A DNA stretch of 64,000 bases. It comes from Pleurotus djamor. Taxonomy: Eukaryota > Basidiomycota > Agaricomycetes > Agaricales > Pleurotaceae. The notes beneath the pieces are model-generated. The model was not told the origin of the DNA. It searched no databases and saw only the letters and a list, made by a program, of their open reading frames with translations. The stretch covers positions 1 through 64,000 of the forward strand of contig JAPEVF010000226.1 of the NCBI GenBank assembly GCA_029747585.1, in the 5' to 3' direction. Both the position numbers and the translations under genes were made by a program. Of this stretch, positions 21,718-32,566 are shown in pieces; position 1 is the stretch's first letter; every line of letters begins with the position of its first letter.

Positions 21718-22314
21718 CGACGTTGTTGAGGTCAGAGATGGTAGACCCTCAGGCGCTTACATAAAGTTATAACACCAATGACCATCATGATCACTTCGCG
21801 CCATATTTCTGTGGTGTTCGCCGTTCTGTCAGCCACCACCGCCAACTATGTTTCGTGCTAAAATTATGCCTCACGCTCAGCAACCATTTCCCGTTGACCT
21901 CCACCGTACGATCATCGCGGGACCGGTGACATTCAAGGTGGATACGTTCTGGCACCAAAGGGTATGGCTTGAACTACCTTTAACAAGCTCATATTCGTTT
22001 TGAAAGAGGTCGCAGCAATCAGTTCTTAGTTGTGAATCCTCGGTGATGATTGTGTACATGTACTACTCGAGGTCCGCCTCGAGGCAATCTGAAGCAAGCG
22101 TTTCACGTTTCGAGAAGTTTCGCACTACGCTTTTGGGATTGTTTTGCTTCGAGGAAGTTTACTGATGGGGCTCATTGCTACCTCGAGGCTTTGCACGAGG
22201 CGTTGCAGAGCCTGCCTCTCATCTACGCAGTCCAGGTAAGAGGGGAGGAAAACGCGTCTTTCATTCTTCCTGACCATAAGCTTGACTTCAGCTAGGCCAT
22301 CGACACTCGACAAG

Positions 22315-25157
22315 ATGCCCAGTTGCTCGATATGCTTCGATCGCCCATTTCCCCATGCCAGAGCTCTCAAGCAGCATCTTCGGACAACAACCGATTATCA
22401 TCCGTACTGCGACGTATGCAATAAGAATTTCAGTGGGCTGCAGGGTTATGACATGGTGCGTTCTTTTGACTTGCTTTGTCTGCTTTCCCCCGACTGATCT
22501 TTCCTTCGGAACCGTCTTCAAGCATATGTCTTCAGTTCACCCCCACGTCCGAGGCTGTGGGATCTGCAACGTCCGGTTCAGGACTCACAGAGACCTCAGT
22601 ACCCATTATTTCGAGTCCAACGCTCATCCGACGTGCTACAAGTGCAACATCGGTCTTAAGACGCGTCAGGACCTTACCGACGTACGTCGATCATCATATC
22701 ATCTATCTACACTTTCATTGAACTGTGCTGATCTTGGTAGCACAACAACCTCCTTCATATCCAATTCCGGTGTGATTTGTGCAAGACTCACGTCGAGGGC
22801 ACATTGGCCGATATTCAGTCTCATTACCTCATCTCGCCCTCCCATCCCAAATGTTTTATTCACAACATTGGCTTCAAGAATGACTTGGAGTTCGCTCAGG
22901 TATGACCACTCTATCAAATCGGATGACATGTGTCTGACATAGCTCAGCACTGCGCTGCAACCCATCCGGAGCCTGGTCTCGTGACAAGTCCTTTGGAAGT
23001 CGACGTGAGTCCATGATGTCAACTAGTTTACTTATAACCGTGCTGAGATTGTCACAGGTTACTGAAAGTCACGATGACGATACTCTTGCAGTGACGGTAT
23101 ACACGGCTTCTCCTTCACCCTCACCCCCGCCAGAAGTAGTAGCCGCCCCTTCTACCAGTTCACCCAACCTCGATACATCGCCGCCCCTGCATGTCAGTGA
23201 TGAACCAAACTCCCTTGGCGAGGTATCTGGGGACCAACTCAGAGAAGAGAATACAGGCGTTGAAGCGAATCTTCCGCGCTCCCCCGATTTTGAGTATCCA
23301 ACTCGAGCATCGCAGCCAGATTCCAGTTATTCGACTCCTCTGCATCCGAGTTCACCTATCAGCGAGACTTCACTGGAACCTCCACCCCTCGCCACCATCA
23401 TTTTCAGAGAGGACCGCACCTTTGTACAGGTAGCTCCCAATGTACATTGTCCTCAGATCGACTCAGATTCATCCAGTCCAACCAGTTTCACAGAGGTGTC
23501 CTCTGTAGATAGCCGGCGAATTACACTGGTTGTTGCGCCGGAGAATGGATACCTCGCAGTGAACGAAGATTACGCCTTCCGTACTGCACCCGCTACGCCA
23601 GATCCTATTACGCCGGAGCCTACCACCCCTGCTACCGAGAATGATAATAGCATCACGCTTGCGGCGAGTCCCTCCGATCCTCTGGTCCAGGACAACGGCA
23701 GTGCTTCCATCGATGCTTTAATCCACGCGATGGAGGTTTTCCCATCGCCTACAGACACTGTGGTGCACTCACCCTTTTTGGGCGAGTCCCTCAACGTCCC
23801 TGCGCCTGTTAGCCCAACCTTCTCTGTTTCTGCGGAATCGCACGACATCACACTTCAAGCGGACCTCGAGGCGTTGGATGAGCCAATTTATTCACCAATT
23901 GGAAGGCGCAGTCGCCATGTCGAAATCGCAGACGACGTTGCTGTTGCTTTTGAGATTCCTGAAGAAGAAGAGGAAGAGTTAGGGCATGCTCAACCAGAGG
24001 GTAGCTTCTTGAGTGACCATGATGCTTACCATGATGCTTACCCGAAGTCACCCATTGACGACGAACAAGATCTCAGCTCGAATGTACTCTATACACCTGT
24101 AAGTTTATGCCTCTTCAATAGACCAGATAGTCAAGGCTAATTGATATATCTAGCACGAAGGTCGTCCCATCAACTTTGGCATCCCTGTCCAGGATTATGT
24201 ACCTCCCCGACCCCGTATCCGCGTCTCAACAGCCTCTAGCTCTTCTGCTTTGACGAGTCCGTCTCACTCCCCCCAGAGTGATACTAGCGAATTCTTCTGC
24301 CGGTCACCTTCCGTCTCCCCACCCGCTGACTTAGCGTGTCTGCCATCCATCTCTCCATTCGAGCTCACTCCCATCGACCCACCGATTTATGAGCTGCGCT
24401 CTCGCACCCAAAGCTTGCAAATTACCATCCCGGAGCATCTGAATACCTTGCTTCATTTAGCTTCTTCTTTGAGCCCAAATGTGCCGATGACAGACGACCT
24501 CCATACGCCTTCGTCTTTGTCGGTGTTTTCGGATACGATATCGGAGGCTCTGAATAGCGGTGGGGCGGACTGGAGTCGAAGCAAGGAAATCGATCCGTTG
24601 TATGAAGATAGCATATTGGCAGAGCAGCTTCCGCTGCCTGATTCCGTAGCGAGCACCCCAATAGACGAGGTGCAAAGTCCGGCGTCGCTCCCTCTTTGGG
24701 AACAGAGCAATGATGGTGAGTGAACGAAGTACTCCCTTCCTGTCACACAAGTGTACTGACCTGTTTCCCCTTAGACCAAGTGCAGTCTCTTTTGGAGTAC
24801 ACTTTGCCGTCTACGACGAGAAGGGAATCCCTCATCCCTCGTCCATCTATCAGCGCTAAGGTAGAGGTGGTACAAGCAGCCGCTGCACCTTCGGAACCAG
24901 TAATTCCACAACCTCGACTCCATTGCCGATCCTGTGAGCGCAACCCCTGCGTTGACATTACCGCCACCATGTGCGGCCATATCTTCTGTTATGGGTGCGT
25001 GTTCGTCGGGTTCCTGTCCTTCTGCTGCCGTTCTAAAGTATTGCATATTCTCTTTTCTAGGTGTATCACTGACGCGGTCATCAAGACCTCGAAGTGCCCT
25101 GTTTGCATGACACCGACTTTGTTGTACTGTTTGTTTAGGCTGGACCTTAGCTCGTGA
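22315..25157 (+). CDS. zinc-finger (C2H2-like) and RING protein, probable E3 ubiquitin ligase
   Basis: Eight exons (22315-22455, 22523-22681, 22741-22899, 22948-23004, 23058-24098, 24154-24715, 24775-24994, 25061-25157) add to 811 residues with every junction GT-AG and in frame. The N-terminus has serial Cys/His finger-like units: CSICFDRPF...HLRT, YCDVCNKNF, CGICNVRF...H, CYKCNIGL, CDLCKTHV. A disordered Ser/Pro/Asp/Glu-rich centre of about 520 residues follows. The C-terminus is a RING finger, CRSCERNPC...MCGHIFCYGC...KCPVC, ending LYCLFRLDLSS. RING proteins usually act as ubiquitin ligases. The substrate is unknown. The fingers may bind nucleic acid or protein. This combination is common in mushroom genomes. 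Confidence 0.85.
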
Positions 25158-26143
25158 TATCCCTGTTCTCGTTCGACATACCCCGAAGCTCTTCAATACT
25201 ATTCGGCGTTCATCGGAGGTGGTATGTTACTCATCCCGATGGATACCTCATGAACGAGTGTCCGATGTCCAGGCTTCAGCCACCACCTCAAAACACGAAC
25301 GACACAATCCAAGTACAGGGTGTGAGGTGGAATCCTAAGGATCCTGTGATTGTACATTACTCGGACTCACCTGTGTTCCTTGGGCCAGAACTCTTCGTTC
25401 CTCTCACCTACCGATTCTTACGAGATCCATGTTCTTGTACAGTTAGGACAATGGCGACCCCCGTAAATTTTCTCGTTTGTAAATCCCGATCATGACATGC
25501 ATGTCGCACGACCGGAAGAACTCTGTCAACGGCTCCGCAACAATGGGTAATACACCCAATACTCAACCAACTCGTGTTTGGGAGTCATGATGGTCATCCA
25601 CTAAGCTTCAGACCAGATGGGTTTACTACAGCTTGTTTCCTACCATTTACAACTGTCCGGCTCTCATGCTCTCTCATGCTAGGAGTTATTATGTGGGTAA
25701 ATGGTGACGCATTGCAGGACTTCTATGTTTTGGAAGCTCTGGTATGTATAGATCCACACGATGTTCGTGAAGGGCGTTGCTTCAGTTGTACTTCCGCCGT
25801 AGTTATTTTTAGATTTCGGAGTGGGTCCTCCGTCTTATCTGATACGCTGGCACGTCAGATGTCCAATTAATCTTATCAGATTGCGCCTTATCTCCCTTCG
25901 TTCCACTGTTTGGTCGTCAAAGGTACATGTCACTTTGAAAATCCCGTTGTATCGCATTCATAACTTCTCAACCAGTATGTCGGTGTGGGTAGTAAATAGC
26001 AGTCATTCCACCAGTCCAAGTTAAACGAACAATTCAATCATCAACGTTTGGAACGAACAATGGGGTAGTAATGTGCAAGACACGTAAGTACATACATCAG
26101 GCGGCCGAATAGCTATTCATGTTATCGACGGGGGAAAGTGGAA
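25158..26143. other. intergenic, no supported gene
   Basis: Lies between the stop of the RING gene and the stop of FTR1. Plus-strand open frames at 25154-25495 and 25574-25870 show no motif or good splice sites. Part of this will be the 3' regions of the two convergent genes. Confidence 0.55.
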
Positions 26144-27798
26144 TTACTGGGGGAGAACAGCTCCTTCTCCTTCGGCGACGTCGCCTCGTTTTTCATCAAC
26201 AGCTTTCGCTTCACGTACTTGTCGGCGACGTTTCCCAGCATCAGACTCCTTGCCGAAGAGTTTGGTTCGACCCTAAAACATGGAGTGTGTTATGAGGGCT
26301 TGTAGGCTACACCGGAATATGTGATGGACGTACCTCCTTATATTTCATGACGATCAAAGCAACAATAACAGCGATCCAGTAGAAGACGTATGCCAGGATA
26401 GTCCCAACTAGCGAAGATGGCGAAGTCAACATTACAATCAGAAAGGAGGTGTCAGATACGTACTCGAGCCGTTGTTGCTCCAGCCAAAGAGAGCGTTGAA
26501 TATGAGCCAACCATGGCCGTCGAAGACGTTGTTCGGGTTGCAGCAATCAAGGTGCCAGACGTTTCCTTGGACTCGGTAAGAACCAGGCCCATCACCGCCA
26601 GCATCATCGACGTCAGCGCCAAGGAGCTGATTGAACGCGTGCGTTTCGAAGGCACCAACGGCTTTGCTGAATAACCCAGCGCCGATGAGCAGGAGGAAGT
26701 TCGTCATGACGACAAGGAAAATAGTCAAAGCTGGGTGGAAAGAAGCAAGATAATTAATGTCCAATATTTCGTGTAATGCAATGGCAGAGGTGGACGTACT
26801 GGTTCGACTTGCGAAGGCATAGATGAGGTAACCGCAGACAAGGCCGCAAATGATCCCAACGATGGCAGCAATAGGGATAGCGGTCGCAGATTGACCGAGA
26901 GCAACACCACCTACGAAGACGACAGCTTCAAGACCTAGAATTATGAAGAAATGAGAAACTTGATTGGATGCGTCTCAGAGCCACACTGCGTTACCTTCTC
27001 GAAGAACGGTGATGAAGGGTAGGACAAACAAGGCCCATTTTCCGGTACGAGTACTTCCATCAACATCTATGAAGGGTAAAGAGATAACTTGTTAACTTTT
27101 GAAGAGACTAGAGAGGGGAAACATAACGAACGTTTGCCTTCAAAAGCGCGCTGAAGCTTGATTCGCCACTTAGTCTTGGCTCGGTCAACTTTGAGCATTG
27201 TGATACCCATGACAAAGATCATCAAAGCCGCGATGAGTTGGAATATTCCTGTGTGTTTACAGTCAGAAATGAAGGGGAAGGGGAAGACAAAATGAGGCGA
27301 ACCTTCCCAGAGTTCTTCAGACTTTGCCCAAAGATCGGAAGCTTGGGTAAACCAGACAGCAATGAAGCTACACAATCCAATCGTTGAGCGTTGACCAGAC
27401 CGAGTTCGGACAAGCAGATGGCTTACGCTGCCCCAATTGCAAGAGCAATGAGAAGGCCCAAGCCAGCGCCGATGAATATCTAGGAAATAAACAAGTCAGA
27501 CGTGAGCTCGTTATATGAAAGTCGCGCCACTCACTTGAAGCCTCAGCTTGCGGATGAGACGTCGCTTCGCGACAGCTGGGTCCTCGTTGTCGAGAAGAGC
27601 ACCATGCTGAGCGGCGCCGTCAGAACCCGACTTTCTGCTGGAGTTATCGTCGGATTGTCCAGGCGTGCTTTCCGCAGGTTTGATATGATACACAAGCTGT
27701 TCAACGAGGCCTAGTAGGACGGAGACGATGATGGCAGCCTCCAACGTTTCGCGAAAAACGATGAAGAAAATAGGAACAGAGAAAAGGTCTTTAGCCAT
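26144..27798 (-). CDS. FTR1: high-affinity iron permease
   Basis: Nine exons give a protein of roughly 390 residues starting [20 protein letters not shown]. The first iron motif R-E-T-L-E (residues 16-20) lies in helix 1. The second, R-E-G-L-E-A-V-V-F, is split by an intron near 27.0 kb. Around seven hydrophobic helices are visible. The cytosolic tail is charged ([18 protein letters not shown]). The permease moves ferric iron delivered by the multicopper oxidase across the plasma membrane, and the two proteins need each other to mature. FET3 starts 670 bp away on the opposite strand, the usual fungal arrangement. Two ATCTGATAA boxes in the shared promoter suggest repression by an iron-sensing GATA factor. 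A loop after helix 7 (GGDGPGSY...HLDCCNPNN) faces outward. Confidence 0.95.
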
Positions 27799-27948
27799 GA
27801 TTTCTTCGAGTCCGGAGAAGGGGGCAAAGTTAGCAGTAGCATGATTTTGGGGACCTCTTTATTGTAAGGATCCTGAGGTAGTTTCTGGACTTGGATTCCA
27901 CTGGAAGGACGGAAGGGTTGGGGAGATCCAGTCAAACTTCGAATCCGT

Positions 27949-27957
27949 ATCTGATAA
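27949..27957 (+). promoter_or_regulatory. iron GATA-factor motif ATCTGATAA (site 1)
   Basis: A perfect match to ATCWGATAA, the extended site bound by fungal iron-responsive GATA repressors (SreA/Fep1/Urbs1 group). It lies 151 bp before the FTR1 start codon inside the FTR1-FET3 shared promoter. Confidence 0.75.
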
Positions 27958-28292
27958 GATTCTAGAGTGCCACATGTTTCGGGTCTGGGCTATTTTTAGC
28001 GCACTCAACGTACGCCTCCGTTTTGCCACCACAAGTTCGTTCCTGCTCTTCCGCAGGTACCCTCGTAGGCCATGATTCGAGACGCTGCGACAGAGGCGAG
28101 CCACTCGATATGGCCTCATTTTACCATCCAAACTGGCCAACTAAAAGGCCGAAATGACTTGAAGTGGACCAAGAGTGCGGATACTTACTCACGGAAGGTC
28201 CTGCTGTTCAGACTTTCGCATGCGAAGGTGCGCTTCTTTCGCCAGCGTGGTCGTTTCAAATTCTTATCTCGGGGTTCCAGAACCAGGCTTGA

Positions 28293-28301
28293 TTATCAGA
28301 T
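28293..28301 (-). promoter_or_regulatory. iron GATA-factor motif ATCTGATAA (site 2)
   Basis: TTATCAGAT on the plus strand, so ATCTGATAA on the minus strand. It is inverted relative to site 1 and 167 bp before the FET3 start codon. A further plain AGATAA lies close by at about 28264-28269. Confidence 0.75.
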
Positions 28302-28467
28302 AGCGAAATCAGCCGTTCAGGATTCCGAAACCGTGCCTTCGTCATGGGTCTAGGATCGAAGATTCATTGTAGGTTGAGTCCTTTTCGCTCGCGGAAATTA
28401 CCCTAAATACCACCCAGTGCGTATCGAATGATCCCCCACCGGAAGAGCAACTTCTCCTCCCAAAAGC

Positions 28468-30873
28468 ATGAGGATTTTCCACCTCCTTGTCGCCCTCTTC
28501 ACATTCGCCCTCCCAGCCGTCGCTGGTGTCCATGAACTCTGGTGGAACCTCACGTATGTCGAGGGTGCCAGTCCAGATGGACTCTTTGAACGTCGCGTGA
28601 TAGGCGTGAATGGAACTTGGCCGTTCGTCTTTCTTTGATTTTCTGATGTTGTGGCTCGTCTTTAATATTCCTTCGATTGGCAGACCACCTCCAGTGGACG
28701 TGAATACTACCGACTCACTCCTGGTTCACGTTACGAACTCTCTGGAAGAAGTCGCAACCTTGCATCACCACGGCATGTTCTTCAACTCCTCGTCTTGGAT
28801 GGATGGTGCCCTCGGTGTAACAGAATGGTAATTCCTCATTTACCTCGCCTATCTGCAGTCAATGAACATGACTCGATAGTGGAATTCCTCCTGGCGGACA
28901 CTTCGACTACGTTGTTCCCATCGATACCTCTGGACAATGGGGCACTTACTGGGTCCATGCCCATTCACAGGTATTCCATACTTGGTTCCCCCCGTCACCC
29001 CATTTTAACCTCTTTGCTAGGGGCAATACGTCGATGGCCTCCGCGCCCCCGTTGTTCTTCACCCGCCCACCGAAGTTCACCGCTACGACGAAGAATTCAC
29101 TGTGGTCCTTGGTGATTGGTATCACGACGAGCATTCCGTCCTTCTGGAACAATTCATCAACATTGCCAACCCCGGTGGCGCTGAGCCCGTACCAGGTTTG
29201 ACAGTTGACTATTCATACCTTTAATGCTTACTGACCTAGCATCATCTGCGTAGATTCCGCCCTCATATACTTTGCCCAAAACAGCTCGTACATGGGACCC
29301 ATCAGCGGTACATCTCCCCATCCTACGACAGCTGCCGTTGGATTCAATGAGAATGCGACATTGCCATTTGTGCCCGGGAGGANCTATCGTCTCCGTATTG
29401 TCAATACCTCTGCCTTTGCCGCTTTCTTCTTCTGGATTGATGGCCACGACATGCGTATCATCGAAGTAGATGGCGTAAGTAACTCCTGTTCCACGAACGT
29501 ACTACATATCGCTCAACGATTCACTTCCAGACGGACGTTGAAGAATCGCCAATCGACTTGATCAGTATCACCGTCGCTCAACGGTACTCCGTCTTGGTGA
29601 CAGCCCGCAATGATACCACTGCAAACTGGGCTATCCACGCTAACATGGACGTTGATATGTTTGACACCATCCCCGACGCCTTGAATCCCAGTAAGCCATT
29701 CCCTAGTAACTGTCGCTCAAGTGTTCAAGCTCATTCTCATTGTTATTCCAGACGTCACGAGCTCTATTACCTACAATTACTCTGCTCCTCTGACTGACCT
29801 TGGATTCGTGGACGAGTACCACGATGTCAACGATATTGACTTGGTCCCTACTGAGATCATCCCTCAGCCTGTTGCGACGCGAACCATTGAGCTCGAGGTC
29901 ATCTTCGATACTATGGACGACGGAACAAACCACGCCATGTTCAACCAAATTACTTACAACACACCTTTGGTCCCCTCCATCTTCTCTGAGCTCAGTCTCG
30001 GTCCCAATGCGACCGTCGAAAATGCTTATGGGCCTTTGCATTTCGTCCTTGAGCATATGGAAGTAGTAGATATTGTCGTGAAGAACGGTGACGCCGGAAA
30101 GCACCCTTTGTAAGCCATCCTTCCACCTCCCTTTAACATTAGCATTGACTAGCGCATCCATAGCCACATTCATGGACACAAGCCGATGATCGTTGGACGC
30201 TCAGAGGATTACACATCTGACGACCCAGAACTGAACCCTCCTATCAAAGAAGGGCAAGCTAATCCCATGCGCCGAGATACAGTCCAAATCCCTTCAATGC
30301 ACTCGGTCACATTGCGTGTCGTGGCCGATAACCCAGGCGTGTGGTTCTTCCATTGTACGTACATAACTCCCCTCTTCATGCGCCTGTCTCGTGTGCTCAT
30401 GGAGTTAAACTTCAAGGTCACATTGAGTGGCATTTGGAAGTCGGACTGGCGGTATCTTTCATCGAAGCGCCGTTGGAAGCTCAACAGAGAAACAACGTGC
30501 CCCAGCTCATGTACGACAACTGCAAGGCTCTCAATACCCCGTCTTCGGGTAACGCTGCAGGTTTTGCTTCGACAACCCAACTGGATGGACTCCCGCTTGG
30601 TCCTTACCCTCAAAACAATGGCTGGCATGGTAAGGGCATCGGCGCCATGTTTGGGTACGTCATCTCTTTCTAAATCTGATAACATCCTGCCTATATTGAT
30701 TGGACTTGCGTTGTAGCTGTGTCTTCACCGCCGTACTTGGCATGCTGACCGTGACGTGGTACACATTGGGTGGTAAAATGTCTGAGGAAGAGGAGGAGCA
30801 TGAGGCTAGGAGGGAATTGGATGCGAAGGAAGAACGAAGAAACCGCCTCCTCGGCATCTTCAAGCGTTCTTAG
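28468..30873 (+). CDS. FET3: multicopper ferroxidase partner of the iron permease
   Basis: Ten exons sum to 629 residues, close to yeast Fet3p (636). A signal peptide (MRIFHLLVALFTFALPAVAG) leads to three cupredoxin domains. All four copper-binding signatures are present: LHHHG, WVHAHSQGQY, HPFHIHGH (split by an intron) and HCHIEWHLEVGL, with Leu as axial residue of the type 1 copper. One transmembrane helix near the end (CVFTAVLGMLTVTWYTLG) anchors it with the catalytic part outside. The short cytosolic tail is very acidic then basic. It oxidises Fe2+ to Fe3+ and passes it to FTR1. The divergent partner starts 670 bp to the left. The first signature has His at the middle position where many ferroxidases have Phe. 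An N at 29383 falls in a codon but does not break the frame. Confidence 0.95.
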
Positions 30874-31363
30874 ATCATGGACAGCCTGAAGATCCTTACT
30901 TACACACTCTGTATTATTACCTTCGGGGAGGGCCTCGTTCTCCCTCATCGACATCTTTTATTTACGCTCAAACAGCCATGACTCGGACGCATCAATCACC
31001 GACTGAGACAGATCGTTTAGGCTTGAGTTATACATACACACATTGTTTTCAGACAAAAGGTGCTCTGTGTGTGTGATGTACGAATACTATGCAGAGTATA
31101 CATTTGGTGCAGGTTGGTAGGGGAGACGACGAGGAAGCAATTGCAGTCAGGACTCAGTTGACGATGTGGTAATGGGGAAGGGGAAGATGCACGCGATAGC
31201 AACGGGGAATACAAGGGGAAAAGCGCCAAAAATACAAGTGTCCGTCTGTGTGTAAGGGTGGATGAGAATGCGTATGTGTGACGTTGAGTTATTTGAGTAA
31301 AATTAAATGAAACAGGGAGTCGAAACGAAAGGGACGGAAAATGTAGTATCAAGGCGGGGACGT

Positions 31364-32381
31364 CTACCACACTGAAGGAACAGCGAAAGCGAACGTCTTT
31401 CCCTTGAGTGGGTGTATCTTGGAGGGGCGCACTGGACCATCCCAGAGCGAGAGGGTCGGTATGGAGTCATCGGACACTGAACAGTTCGGGGAACTCGGAA
31501 GAGCGTCCGAGGAAGGGGTAGAGGAGTCTAAGTCGCTTTGGTCGGGAATTTTTGGAGCGGAGGGAGATGGCGAGGAGAGTGTGGGAACGGTATCGATGCT
31601 GGATGGGGGCGGGGAAGAAGAAGAGGGACGCTGTTCGACGGGCATGGAGGGAGTGGTGGTTGCGTGAAGAGGATGGATGGGTATAGCGGAGACGGACTGG
31701 AGAGCCTTGAGATCGCGCTTGGAGACGTATTGGAGGGAGTAAGTGGGGGAAGTAACATCCCTTTGAAACTCGCGCTTGACCATGCTCTCGAATTTCGAGA
31801 GCCCAGGTATATCAATGACAAGTTGCCAATCGAGATAACTGCACATCTCGCGCTCCATTTGATTTATTTCGCGAAGAGAGAACATCATCTGGGCGACGAT
31901 ACACCAACTTTTGTTGGAATAGGTGTCGTCGCACATGACACGGGAAGCAATCATGAAAGCAGAAATAAAGAGTCGATGTCCGCCAGAGCCTCGAGCACTG
32001 GGGAAGCGAGCTTTCAGACGCTGGAGAAGTACTAGCGCAGCAAAGGTGACGGAGGGATGTAATCGCGTGCGATGGAGGGCATAGGCGATAAAATGGGGCA
32101 GCGAAACCTGTGGGTGGGTGGGGAACGGCGGATATTCAGGGCAACCGAAGAGATGGGTGATGAATCTTGCACAGAGCTTGCTAGTCGATTCATGGCCGTA
32201 GAACGGGGCTTGCGGAGAGGAAACCGCGATAGCCTTGGGTTGAAATGTTGAGCAGGGACTAACAACATTGTAGGGGGCACAAATTACCTTNGGGGGGGAC
32301 AGTCTGAGGCATACGGTTCTGAGGGGCAGCGTTGTTCGAGATCGGGCTGGAGGGGACAGTTGGATTGTGAACGGAGGGCAT
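31364..32381 (-). CDS. PCL/Pho80-type cyclin
   Basis: The start is the ATG at 32381 (MPSVHNPTVPSSPI). One or two introns follow, then the cyclin box: FIAYALHRTRLHPSVTF, FISAFMIASRVMCDDTYSN, CIVAQMMFSLREINQ and EMCSYLDWQL. The C-terminus is Ser/Pro-rich with a final PLKGKTFAFAVPSVW. DDTYSN and the ME-R-x2-C-x-YLDW block are typical of fungal cyclins that activate Pho85-like kinases in growth and nutrient signalling. An N within a C/G homopolymer at 32291 sits at the end of exon 1. As written, the frame is one base out between exon 1 and the cyclin box, which is probably an assembly error rather than a real break. Confidence 0.8.
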
Positions 32382-32566
32382 GGCGTTGCGTGGCCTCAAT
32401 CCAGGAAGGAGTGAAAAGGCTATGTCGCGCGCTCGCTTTGGCGCTCTCATATATTGCCCAGAGCATGTTCCCAAGAGACAACAGTACGAAAGCGGTCGTA
32501 TAATGCGTGCAGATAACAATTAGATATAATAAAGGAAGGTGGGGAGCATCCAAAGCTCCATGACGG

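Noticed and set aside
31538..32035. 165-codon plus-strand frame
   Set aside because: Antisense to the cyclin box. Its composition is a by-product of codon bias on the other strand.
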